DNA of 60,241 nucleotides from an uncultured Clostridia bacterium. Its GTDB lineage: Bacteria; Bacillota; Clostridia; UBA1381. Below, piece by piece: positions 35,663 through 45,015 of this stretch. Below the pieces are notes generated by a model, which did not search any database, was not told the DNA's origin, and was given only the letters and a program-made list of their open reading frames with translations. How positions within the stretch are numbered: the first letter of the stretch is position 1; every line of letters begins with the position of its first letter. A program made the position numbers and the translations under genes. The DNA is taken from NCBI GenBank assembly GCA_934476675.1, contig CAKSOE010000015.1:1-60241 (forward strand). Direction: 5' to 3'.

Positions 35663-37645
35663 TTACTGATTATTATTGATGCCTGTAAGATTTACCATAG
35701 GATACAGAGCATTTCTTTGGTCTCTCGAATCAATAAAAAACACTCTTACGCAATATGTTTCACCTTTCGGCAATTCTATACCCGAAACAGTAACTGTTTT
35801 TGGTTTAGCGGATTTATCTGTCATAGGAATAATGTCATTATTTGAATATAGTCTAATAAGCTTTTCCCCTTCATAAACACCTGCAAGGATTTCTATTTCC
35901 ATTCCTTCCGAATGTTTGTAGTTTTTCACTCCGCACACAGCATTGTATTTTCCGTCCGCCTGTAACTTCAGTACAGGTTCATTTATGATATAATTAGGAA
36001 GAATCGTTTTTACTTCAACAATCGTTCCCTCGCTTTCAGTATTTGACGAATTAACCGGGCATATTTTAAAATTATATGTTGTGTCTGATTCCATTTTATT
36101 TAACTTAAGAAAATTCACATCAGCATCAAGGTCTGCAATTTTAGTCCAGATTCCGTCAGCACCCCTATATACATTTACTCTGTTACAATTATTAGGTGCT
36201 TTCCATTCAAGATTTACCAAATTATCATAACCGTATGTCGATATATCAGTTATGGAACCTGCCACGGGGTCTTCAGACGCAGTCTCAAAACCTCCATTGG
36301 TCACCAATTCCTCTCCATAGGTTCCATCCTCTAATATTGGTTTTATTGAAAAATCATCAAACCATACATCTGTCATTCCGTCAAAAATCAAAAGAAATTG
36401 TGCTGATGGGATTTCTTTTTTAATAGCTTTTTTGACAAGAGTCACTTGCGTCCATTCGTTATTTGTTTCAAGGTTATTAAAAGTTCCTGATGTTGTAAAC
36501 ACATCCGGGTCCCAATCAACTTCAACCAACATGTGTGTACAAGCATTGGACTTCACCCAGAAAGAAACTTCATATTCAGTATTTGCAGCAAGGGAAAGAT
36601 TCAATTTACGAAAGCCAACATAACGTCCACCTTCAATCGTGTCCCAGTTTGCTCTTACATGCAATGAGTTTTTTCCGCTATGGCTCTCGATAGAATCATA
36701 TGCAATCTCGCCCTCACCATTGTTCATTCTATCCCAGCCGCCCAGTGCTGCTGTTAAATGGTTTGCATTCGCACGCACTCTAACTGATTTTACAAATTCA
36801 ATACTGTCACGATCGCTATACGAATATACTATTTTATATATGTGCATATCGTCTTCAACAAGCGTTGCACTTTTCCATGTCTGAACTTCATTTGCGCCCT
36901 TTGTAAAACTATTTTCGAGTAAAACATCTTCTCCATTGATAGACTCATAAAGCTCTACCTTAGTTACTGTGCCGCAAACAGGGTTCTTCCAACTTAATTT
37001 AACAATATTTTCACTTGATTCACCTATCAATGATTGCGGCGCATATTTATCAATTGGAGTGTCTACCGCCGGTCCGGGAGGCTTTATAAGTTCAAACCCC
37101 CCCGAACTTACATATTCATTATCATCGTGTACCAGCGAAACATTATCTAAATACAGCCCGGAAACATTTCCAACAAATTTTAAACCTATGGTTTCAATGT
37201 TTTCTCCCGTATAATTAATTACAGCTGATAATCTTTTCCATCCGGTTTCCTCACTATCACCGACTACACTTTCAGCTGCTCCAAACGAAGAATCGGAAAA
37301 CAATATTTCCGTTTGCCCCATAATCAAAGAGATTGAAGCTGTCGGCATTTTTCCTCTATAACAAATTGAAAATTTATATTCGCCTGCGGAAACACTTTCC
37401 GATAAAGTATTTTCTGCCAGCAAATATGTATTCTCAACGGCAGCATTAGGGTACTTAACATATAATGATCTGTTGCCGTCAAATGCGCGACTTGTGGAAA
37501 TCTCAGCATAATAAGTGTCACGATCTGTTTTATAATCACCCTCATACTTTATATTCCATGCATTATCATCGGCAAACACCGTTAACCCTGATGCTTGTAT
37601 TAATATTGCGAGAATTAAGCAAATACATCCCGTTATTTTCTTCAT
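35663..37645 (-). CDS. Secreted CBM/FN3 protein
   Basis: A 660-aa exported protein (signal peptide 1-25, ending TVFADD). It has two CBM4/9-like domains (ending LYLDNV near 163 and VWFDDF near 425), fibronectin III-like segments after each (VKLSWKNP; VNLEWKAP), and a beta-rich C-terminus. It has no visible catalytic residues or anchor and resembles the neighbouring 912-aa protein, from which it may have arisen by domain duplication. AAGGAGG lies ten bases before the ATG. Probably an extracellular glycan-binding partner. Confidence 0.7.
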   Translation of the reverse strand: MKKITGCICLILAILIQASGLTVFADDNAWNIKYEGDYKTDRDTYYAEISTSRAFDGNRSLYVKYPNAAVENTYLLAENTLSESVSAGEYKFSICYRGKMPTASISLIMGQTEILFSDSSFGAAESVVGDSEETGWKRLSAVINYTGENIETIGLKFVGNVSGLYLDNVSLVHDDNEYVSSGGFELIKPPGPAVDTPIDKYAPQSLIGESSENIVKLSWKNPVCGTVTKVELYESINGEDVLLENSFTKGANEVQTWKSATLVEDDMHIYKIVYSYSDRDSIEFVKSVRVRANANHLTAALGGWDRMNNGEGEIAYDSIESHSGKNSLHVRANWDTIEGGRYVGFRKLNLSLAANTEYEVSFWVKSNACTHMLVEVDWDPDVFTTSGTFNNLETNNEWTQVTLVKKAIKKEIPSAQFLLIFDGMTDVWFDDFSIKPILEDGTYGEELVTNGGFETASEDPVAGSITDISTYGYDNLVNLEWKAPNNCNRVNVYRGADGIWTKIADLDADVNFLKLNKMESDTTYNFKICPVNSSNTESEGTIVEVKTILPNYIINEPVLKLQADGKYNAVCGVKNYKHSEGMEIEILAGVYEGEKLIRLYSNNDIIPMTDKSAKPKTVTVSGIELPKGETYCVRVFFIDSRDQRNALYPMVNLTGINNNQ

Positions 37646-37663
37646 ATTGTCAGCACCTCCTTA

Positions 37664-40081
37664 TTATCTTATAATTATTACATTGTACAATCTTGCCGCA
37701 ACAATTCTGCATACAACTCTATCATTAACCTGCATATCCCTGATACTGCATGTCTCACTTGTATTGCTGTCCGTATAGTAAATACGCACATCTTCATATC
37801 CATTGATTCCCGTCGGCATCGCTGTTTCAAATTTGAAATTGACTCTATCATTTTCAAGTTTATCAACAACTCCCACAGCATATATCTTTCCGTATCCGCT
37901 GCTTACAGAACCTGTATACAAATCCTTATCAAATGCTGAGCAAATCTTTTCATATCCCGCTATTTGTCCATCCTCATTAATAGCAAAACGAACAATATCA
38001 CCTTTTTTAACATCAACATTGACTCCATATTTCACCTGAAGGTCTATTGGATCACGACCGCTTATTGAAACTTCTACTGTTTTTACCACTTCATCATTTT
38101 TATCCAATGCTGTACCTGTTCCTGTTACTATAAACATTGCATATCCAACGTTCACCGACTCATCATCAACCACAGAAAAGATGTGCCCGTATCTAAATTC
38201 ATCTACGTCATAAACTGTCACATCTGAGTAGGTGCCATGTTCATTGTAAAAATATGTAGACGGCACTTCCACTCTGTATTTTTCACGATTGTATTTATCT
38301 TTCTCATTTTTCGGAAAAACAAATAGTGCGCTGTCTTCATCTTCAATTCTGTAAAAATTCGCAAATGCTCCGTAAACCGGCTCGTATTCGCTTGTAAATG
38401 ATGTTTTTGTAAAATACTTGTCACTGCTGCCCTCAAATGTTCTTGCCGTCTCAATGTTGGTTATAATGCCTTTAAGGTTAACATTCATTCTCACAACCTG
38501 CGGTTGGAAACCCGAAAAAGTATCATACAATGTTTCAATACTGTTGCTTCTTTCATCGTTTATTTTCGTTTTCGCATTGTATTCTATATCTCGCCATGTT
38601 CCGTTCATATCAAGACATTTAATCATATATTTATCCTCAGCATCTGAAATATAGGTTTTCAGAAAAAGGAAGTACTTCTGGGTACTTTTCACATCAATAT
38701 ATGCTATTCTTCCATTTATATCCAAATATGCCACTGCATCGCTTTTAATTTTAATATCTTTATTGTTCGCATGCAACGAATCCAATGCATCTTGCAGAAT
38801 CTTATATTTTTCTCCCGAAATATAAATTTCCTTCTCGTTTTCATTAAAGCTTTCTATACTTCCGGTTATTTTGTCACTGTTCACATAGATTGTGATATAT
38901 GGACTTCCGCCATGGCTTATAGCAACACTTAAGACATCATCTCGGTCGATATCGGAAAGTTTTGACTCTTTTCCGTCTATATATATTTCATACTCATCTT
39001 CTTCAAGCTTGATAACACTTACCGAAGAGTCCACATTCAGCTTATCATATATTTTTAAATCTTCCGTGAAAATACTCTCGACAACCACGGTTTTTAAATC
39101 TGATATAAAGGCAACATCGTATGTACCGTCATTATTATTATCAACCAGTCTTATATTTCCGTTTTTGGGTTTAAAATCAGCCGCTGTATATTCTCCGTAA
39201 AAACGACCGTTGTAAATCACTCTGATATTATCATTCAGCCGAACATTCTTTATCTTTGTGTCATCAAAATCATAACTTAGTTTCTTTAAATTGCTGTCAA
39301 CATCAATTATGTCTTCATCGACAATGGTTATTTCTTTATTTTTGTTTTCTTTTTTTTCTAAATACAAAATCTCTTCATCACCATGATCAATGTGAATATA
39401 TCCTTCTACATTTAGTCCCAACAAATCATCTGAATTAAATGCGCAGTCATATTTCACCTCTTCAATTTCAATTTTATTTTTTCCGGCATCTCTGTCCCCT
39501 AAAATTGAAGTTTTTGAAGTTGCAGTTACAACTCCTCGAATTTTGTATATTTTTCGGAATTCTTCAAGCGCAGGCTTATCCGATATTTCCTTGTCATAAC
39601 TACCATAATCCGTAAGCAGCGGCTTTGCTTGAGTAAAATTCATCAAAATCTTTATTCCATCGCTGTTTGTAAGAGTTTTTTGAGCAATGTATTCCACCCC
39701 ATCAAGCAATCCGGCTGTTCTTGCCGCATTCAAATACTGTGATTCATTGCTGTACAAATCATTGTAATCCAATGCGTAAATCATATATCGAACAGCTTTT
39801 TCAAAAGTCACTGAACCACTGCCGTTATACTTTTCATTTTCACCTATAAGCCCTCTGCTACGTGCAAACATTTCCGGAGACATACCTGCCTTGTCCGTAA
39901 CAATATTTTCCAAACCTTCTATAAACATATCATTCGAAAATTTATTGTTTATATTGTCTGCCGAAACAATTTCAAGATTAACCAAAATCTCTTTCTGTTT
40001 ATCCAAGTCTCCCGGTTGTTCAGCATATGATGTCACTCCTGTAAGAATAAACAATATGGTAAATAATATAAATTTCTTCAT
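37664..40081 (-). CDS. SLH-like cell-surface protein of beta-repeat type
   Basis: An 805-aa exported protein (signal peptide 1-20, ending TSYAEQ). The first 180 residues resemble degenerate SLH repeats (FEKAVRYMIYALDY, AARTAGLLDGV, SDGIKILMNFTQA); the rest is a chain of short beta-strand repeats rich in Asp, Lys and Glu, common in Clostridia surface proteins of unknown role. No enzyme motif is seen. GGATAG and AGGAGG lie upstream; the ATG at 40081 starts the signal peptide. Its neighbours point to a role in holding or displaying the glycan-degrading surface complex. Confidence 0.6.
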   Translation of the reverse strand: MKKFILFTILFILTGVTSYAEQPGDLDKQKEILVNLEIVSADNINNKFSNDMFIEGLENIVTDKAGMSPEMFARSRGLIGENEKYNGSGSVTFEKAVRYMIYALDYNDLYSNESQYLNAARTAGLLDGVEYIAQKTLTNSDGIKILMNFTQAKPLLTDYGSYDKEISDKPALEEFRKIYKIRGVVTATSKTSILGDRDAGKNKIEIEEVKYDCAFNSDDLLGLNVEGYIHIDHGDEEILYLEKKENKNKEITIVDEDIIDVDSNLKKLSYDFDDTKIKNVRLNDNIRVIYNGRFYGEYTAADFKPKNGNIRLVDNNNDGTYDVAFISDLKTVVVESIFTEDLKIYDKLNVDSSVSVIKLEEDEYEIYIDGKESKLSDIDRDDVLSVAISHGGSPYITIYVNSDKITGSIESFNENEKEIYISGEKYKILQDALDSLHANNKDIKIKSDAVAYLDINGRIAYIDVKSTQKYFLFLKTYISDAEDKYMIKCLDMNGTWRDIEYNAKTKINDERSNSIETLYDTFSGFQPQVVRMNVNLKGIITNIETARTFEGSSDKYFTKTSFTSEYEPVYGAFANFYRIEDEDSALFVFPKNEKDKYNREKYRVEVPSTYFYNEHGTYSDVTVYDVDEFRYGHIFSVVDDESVNVGYAMFIVTGTGTALDKNDEVVKTVEVSISGRDPIDLQVKYGVNVDVKKGDIVRFAINEDGQIAGYEKICSAFDKDLYTGSVSSGYGKIYAVGVVDKLENDRVNFKFETAMPTGINGYEDVRIYYTDSNTSETCSIRDMQVNDRVVCRIVAARLYNVIIIR

Positions 40082-40114
40082 CACTATCCTAACTCCTCCT
40101 AATAAAAACACCAC

Positions 40115-41770
40115 TTATTTCGAGAGAATATTACTTATTATAACGGCACACTGTGCTTTGGTGGATTTACTAAAAGGATTAAATTTCCCGTCTTCATATC
40201 CATTTACCACCCCTGCCGAATATAATTTCTCAACGCCCTCTTTTGCATAATCACTTATTAATTCAATATCAGTTGGAGATTTTGTGGTTTCTGTTTCACT
40301 AAACTTTTCTTTATATGCTCTATATATTATCATAACCATATCCTGCCTGGTAAGTTCCATACCACTGCCAAAAACAGTTTCAGACACTCCGTTTATTATC
40401 CCCGCCTTGTATGCGCTCGCCACGTAACGATAAAACCATTTATCCTTTGACACATCCTCAAATTCACACTCTGCATTTTTGTCATATACCCCGATAGCAT
40501 CTACAATTATTCGTACAAATTCTTCTCTCTTTATATTGTTGTTCGGATAGAAATATCCGGCAGTATCACCTGATATTATACCTTTTTTATAAAGATTATT
40601 TATAGCTTCACTTGCCCATGATACAAGTGATGAATCCTTTAGTCCGCTTTTCTCCGGCTGTTTTACAGGTGTAATTGTCGTACTCGGAGTACTTGGAGAT
40701 TTTCCGCCGCCGCTTATGACATTCCCGCCACCGCCATTTCCGTTTCCACCGCCGCCTGAACCGCTTTGATTTACCGCAGCCGATTTTATCCCGGCTAAAA
40801 GTATAGTCTTGGTTATACACGGATTAGATTTAAAATAGCTCACCATCTTGTCATTTGCAGTACTTTTTTTACTCATATTTTTATAAGTAATGTAATCACT
40901 ATTACTACTTATCTCCAAATCATTGGCATATTTGTTCAGTAATTCTTCTATTTTGTCAAATCTCGCATTACTGATTAGATATAGGATATTTGCTTCACTA
41001 TAGGATTTATCTAATGCATCAAATGATGATATTTTATCCGAATGAGTATAATAATCACATATCCATTTTTTCAAAGTTTCATCTGATAATTCTTTGTACT
41101 TTTTACTTTCAAAGCTTAAATCGGTACTTAACAAACATTCCGAAACATCTTCAGAATTAATTATCTTTGACATCATTAGTGATTTGTTAAAAAGCACAGA
41201 TATATTATTTTGATTAATTTCATTGGATTTTATTTTATTGAAATAATTTATAAAGTCCTGTAAGTTCTTATTGCTAATTAAATCAAGTCTCATTCCCATT
41301 GCCTTAAATGCAACAAAAAACTCATTATTCTCAGAAAAAGTCTCCTGATCCACGCCACCATTATCTAATTTACTTTTTATAAAATTTAACGCAGCATCTT
41401 TCTTTTCTTTCGGTGCAAATGGAAATTCATATGTCTGTTCTTCACCGCCGACAGGTTTAAGATATATATCACACATTGAATACACTTCATTTGAATCCAT
41501 TTTCTCAGGCATTTCAAATGTCAGTGTAACTTGCCCATCCGAATCAGACTTTGATTGACAAACTGCATATATATTTGCATTATCATTAATATCGGCGCCC
41601 TTTTTCACTACCATCAAAAATGTTTCTGTTTCCGGTTCAACTTTTGCAGAAACCGAAACTACATTATCATTTTGAATGAATGTAAATTCTTCCGCTTCTG
41701 CCATACAAAACGATGTTATTGCAAAAGATAGAACAGCTCCGGTTAATATAAGTTTCAGTCTGTTTTTCAT
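40115..41770 (-). CDS. SLH-domain surface protein
   Basis: A 551-aa exported protein (signal peptide 1-24, SFCMAEA). An unassigned N-terminal region with beta-rich then helical parts is followed by a Gly-rich linker (GGGGNGNGGGGN) near 340 and three SLH repeats at about 375-430, 435-490 and 500-551 (YFYPNNNIKREEF; ELTRQDMVMIIY; GKFNPFSKSTKAQCAV). The repeats should hold it on the cell wall. Its start overlaps the sialidase-like gene stop by four bases (ATGA), so translation is coupled. GGAGGG precedes the ATG. Confidence 0.85.
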   Translation of the reverse strand: MKNRLKLILTGAVLSFAITSFCMAEAEEFTFIQNDNVVSVSAKVEPETETFLMVVKKGADINDNANIYAVCQSKSDSDGQVTLTFEMPEKMDSNEVYSMCDIYLKPVGGEEQTYEFPFAPKEKKDAALNFIKSKLDNGGVDQETFSENNEFFVAFKAMGMRLDLISNKNLQDFINYFNKIKSNEINQNNISVLFNKSLMMSKIINSEDVSECLLSTDLSFESKKYKELSDETLKKWICDYYTHSDKISSFDALDKSYSEANILYLISNARFDKIEELLNKYANDLEISSNSDYITYKNMSKKSTANDKMVSYFKSNPCITKTILLAGIKSAAVNQSGSGGGGNGNGGGGNVISGGGKSPSTPSTTITPVKQPEKSGLKDSSLVSWASEAINNLYKKGIISGDTAGYFYPNNNIKREEFVRIIVDAIGVYDKNAECEFEDVSKDKWFYRYVASAYKAGIINGVSETVFGSGMELTRQDMVMIIYRAYKEKFSETETTKSPTDIELISDYAKEGVEKLYSAGVVNGYEDGKFNPFSKSTKAQCAVIISNILSK

Positions 41771-43104
41771 ATTTTTTCAACCCTCCATTTTATAACTCTT
41801 GACTTATAATGAATCAGCCCAACTTGGCATGCACATTCATGAATAATGACCTTTTTCCATTCCGGTGTTGCTTTATTCCACCATTCGACATCTGGTCCTT
41901 TATATGCATCGGCTTTTCCGGTTTCTGAATAAAGAGAATAAAATATATCTGCACTATTGAAACATTCTCCGTTTTGAATCATCCTCTTGTATTCATCTTT
42001 TGCAACAGCATAACAACACGGGGTAATAAGAACTCCTTCTGAAGTTGCATTTGTCATGCCGTAACCATCGCTTGTCATAACTTCGACCGGGGTTTTATCG
42101 TCCAATATTATAATATCATTATCAAAATCAACGGAAAAGCTTCCATCGTCCTCTTCTATACCTACAACCGCCTGAATACCAACATGGCGATAAGGTGCTC
42201 CAACACTTGCAGCAGCACTTCGCAATGTATATGTAAATACAAATCTTTTCTCGTCCAAATATACAACACTCGGATACATCATGCCACCATATCCCAAACC
42301 TCTCACTGCATGCCAAGTGAGACCAAAATCATTTGATTCTATCAGCAACATACCGTCGCCTTCATCAGTATCAAACGGTTTTGCATTATATAGATGAGGG
42401 ATATTTTCATCTGCCAAATTGGACAATGTCACCCTTGCTACAGCCATTAATCTTTTGGATGGTGTGATAAATGTTACTGCCTCTGCCATAATAGGTCTGT
42501 AAGCTCCTTCTTTAAATTTTATATCACCATCTTCTACAACATCAACGCTCCAGCTCTTGCCCTTATCTATCGATCTTACTCTATACTGGCATTCTCCCAT
42601 AGTCCAGACAAATCCGACAATTGAATTGTCCGGCAATTTAATCAAGTTTCTTGACATGCATAAAACTATATTGCTGTTTATGCCAAAAAACTCCGGTGTA
42701 AATCTCATCTCTGTCCACGTTTCTCCATTGTCCTCGGACCGATAAAGCAAAGCAATACAATTTTCAAAATTATTATCAAACATATCCGGATAAAGATGCG
42801 TTTGCACAAATATTATGCCATCAATCACGCTTGCTGATGCTTCATACCCTTTAAACGGCATATGCTTTCCTTTCCCCCATGTTATTCCTCCATCATATGA
42901 ATGATACATAACTGTATGGCAGACTTGACATGGTCCGCCATGCGCATCCTCTTCATAATGACGATGTAATGTGAACAACAACATTTCATTATCATTCAAT
43001 ACAGCTATACTGGGTTTATGATTAACAACTCCCGGAACAATTGTTTCATTGATACACAATGCTGATATTTGTTTTTTATCATGTACAGTTTTTATTTTAT
43101 TCAT
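41767..43104 (-). CDS. BNR-repeat sialidase-like protein, cytoplasmic
   Basis: A 445-aa six-bladed propeller-type protein. It shows four Asp-box (BNR) repeats: SYDGGITW, SEDNGETW, SIDKGKSW and SNDFGLTW. No signal peptide, so it acts inside the cell. True sialidases have an Arg in an N-terminal F/Y-RIP block; here the matching segment reads HKPSIAV, without Arg-Ile-Pro, so this is probably not a classical sialidase but another glycan-acting propeller. GAGG lies nine bases before the ATG at 43104. It sits between the ABC importer and the surface proteins, so its substrate probably enters by that importer. Confidence 0.8.
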   Translation of the reverse strand: MNKIKTVHDKKQISALCINETIVPGVVNHKPSIAVLNDNEMLLFTLHRHYEEDAHGGPCQVCHTVMYHSYDGGITWGKGKHMPFKGYEASASVIDGIIFVQTHLYPDMFDNNFENCIALLYRSEDNGETWTEMRFTPEFFGINSNIVLCMSRNLIKLPDNSIVGFVWTMGECQYRVRSIDKGKSWSVDVVEDGDIKFKEGAYRPIMAEAVTFITPSKRLMAVARVTLSNLADENIPHLYNAKPFDTDEGDGMLLIESNDFGLTWHAVRGLGYGGMMYPSVVYLDEKRFVFTYTLRSAAASVGAPYRHVGIQAVVGIEEDDGSFSVDFDNDIIILDDKTPVEVMTSDGYGMTNATSEGVLITPCCYAVAKDEYKRMIQNGECFNSADIFYSLYSETGKADAYKGPDVEWWNKATPEWKKVIIHECACQVGLIHYKSRVIKWRVEKI

Positions 43105-43198
43105 AAAATTCTGCCTCTCCATCTATTTCAAAAGTTGTCACAACGCTGTCTAAAGCTTCATGTGCTCATTTCCGCCTTTTAAGGCACATATATTGTAG

Positions 43199-44053
43199 TT
43201 ATCCTTTTATTCCTGTCATGGTTACACCTTCTGCAATATAATTCTGAGCCAATAAGTAAAACAAAATTATAGGCACAACCGTAACAACCAGTAAAACATA
43301 AATTACATTCATCGGAACCGATGAATTTTGCTGTATCAGATACAGCCTTATCATCAATGTCCAGTCCTTTGCATCCGGCAACAGCATTGATGACAATACA
43401 AATTCATTGTAAACCGCCATAAATGTGTTTAATATATTAACTGCAAAAATAGGCTTTGAAAGCGGTAACATGATATGTATAAGTGTCTGAAATTTATTTG
43501 CACCGTCTATGTACCCTGCCTCAAGCAAATCTTTCGGTATCCCGTCAAAAAATCCTCTGAACAGAATAACTGAATATGCCCATGCGCTCAAGGATAATAC
43601 TACCGCAAATTTATTCCCTATCAATCCTATCTTAGACATCATAATATATGTAGGAAACATAAGAGCAGTTCCTGAGAACATCATCGTTCCCAGCATCAGC
43701 ATATATACTGCTTCTCCGCACTTTGGCTTTAATTTCGACAGTGAATATGCTGCCATCGCACTTGTTGACACTTGAACTATAATAACCATCGCAGCAATGA
43801 AAAATGAATTAAATACATTAACTCCGAGTTGATACTGTTCAAATGCACTTTTGTATGCGTCAAAAGACCAATGTGATGGAAAAATTTTAGGAATAGGATC
43901 CACCAGTTCCGCCGGAGTTTTAAACGTACCTGTAATCATCAAGAAAAGAGGCATAAATTGAAATATTACTCCTATTGCCAAAATCATAAATATAATTCTG
44001 TATGCAAGTTTTCCCTTTTTACTTTTTAATTCAACATCTTGAATAACTGCCAA
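43199..44053 (-). CDS. ABC sugar permease (MalG-type)
   Basis: A 284-aa inner membrane permease with six helices and the EAA loop LEAGYIDGANKFQTL where the ATPase docks. It belongs to the carbohydrate importer CUT1 group. It appears to start at TTG with AGGGG eight bases before it. It follows its partner permease by 11 bases. No ATPase gene is seen nearby; CUT1 systems often share one encoded elsewhere. The lipoprotein-permease-permease order and its position as leader of the sugar operon indicate oligosaccharide uptake. Confidence 0.93.
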   Translation of the reverse strand: MAVIQDVELKSKKGKLAYRIIFMILAIGVIFQFMPLFLMITGTFKTPAELVDPIPKIFPSHWSFDAYKSAFEQYQLGVNVFNSFFIAAMVIIVQVSTSAMAAYSLSKLKPKCGEAVYMLMLGTMMFSGTALMFPTYIMMSKIGLIGNKFAVVLSLSAWAYSVILFRGFFDGIPKDLLEAGYIDGANKFQTLIHIMLPLSKPIFAVNILNTFMAVYNEFVLSSMLLPDAKDWTLMIRLYLIQQNSSVPMNVIYVLLVVTVVPIILFYLLAQNYIAEGVTMTGIKG

Positions 44054-44064
44054 TCAAATCACCC

Positions 44065-44967
44065 CTAATCTTCCGCTCTTGCAAGTATTTTTCTTATAAT
44101 TACCGTCAGTATAAACGTAACAAGAAATACAATTGTCGCCATCGTAATTGCATAACTGTAGTCAAGACTTGACAGGGCTTGCTTATACGCATATGAAAGT
44201 AATGTTTCCGTCTTACCATACGGTCCTCCGTCAGTCCACATCAGCACTTGCTCCAAGGCATTAAACACACCCGTAAACGAAAGCAGGAACATAGATGCCA
44301 CAATTCCCTTTATGCACGGAAGAGTTATGTATCTTATTCTCTTAAAAAATCCTGCGCCCTCAAGCATAGCCGACTCATAAAGCTCCTGCGGAACATCCTG
44401 CAATGCTGCCAAATATATAAGCATATTCATCCCACCGACTATTACAAGTCCGCTGAAATGCATGCAAAAATATACTAACTTAGGATCATTCAGCCATGCA
44501 TGAGGTCCCATTCCAAACAAACTGAGCAAATAATTTGCCAAACCGTAATCAGGATTCCAGAAATATTTCCAAATAACCGTCATTGCAAGTCCCGGTGCAA
44601 CAGCCGGTATGAAATACAACACCCTGAATGCAACTTTACTCTTTCGCATTTCATTTACCAGTATTGCTGCAACAATCGGCGGCCAGAAGTTCATGGTAAA
44701 CGAATATATCATGAACTTCACATTATGCCACATTGATGAATAGAACTTCGCGTCTGTAAATGCACGTATATAATTGTTAAATCCGCAAAATTTCCCCGGC
44801 AAGTTAACAATATCAATATCAAAAAAGGAAATAAACATACCCATTAATATCGGTATATATTTTGTCAGGACAAACAAGAGTACAGCAGGCAGCAAAAACA
44901 TCCATGCTCCCAACCCCTTTGTCCAAGAACCCTTTCTCCTTTTTTTCATTACTTTATTTTCTTTCAT
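44065..44967 (-). CDS. ABC sugar permease (MalF-type)
   Basis: A 300-aa permease with six helices and an EAA loop (ESAMLEGAGFFKRI). It is the first permease of the CUT1 importer, partner of the one immediately downstream. AAAGGA lies five bases before the ATG. It begins 48 bases after the binding-protein gene. The basic N-terminus stays in the cytoplasm. Confidence 0.93.
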   Translation of the reverse strand: MKENKVMKKRRKGSWTKGLGAWMFLLPAVLLFVLTKYIPILMGMFISFFDIDIVNLPGKFCGFNNYIRAFTDAKFYSSMWHNVKFMIYSFTMNFWPPIVAAILVNEMRKSKVAFRVLYFIPAVAPGLAMTVIWKYFWNPDYGLANYLLSLFGMGPHAWLNDPKLVYFCMHFSGLVIVGGMNMLIYLAALQDVPQELYESAMLEGAGFFKRIRYITLPCIKGIVASMFLLSFTGVFNALEQVLMWTDGGPYGKTETLLSYAYKQALSSLDYSYAITMATIVFLVTFILTVIIRKILARAED

Positions 44968-45015
44968 AGTATTCCTTTCAATAATCGTGTCTGTCCCAGT
45001 AAATTATTGTAACAA

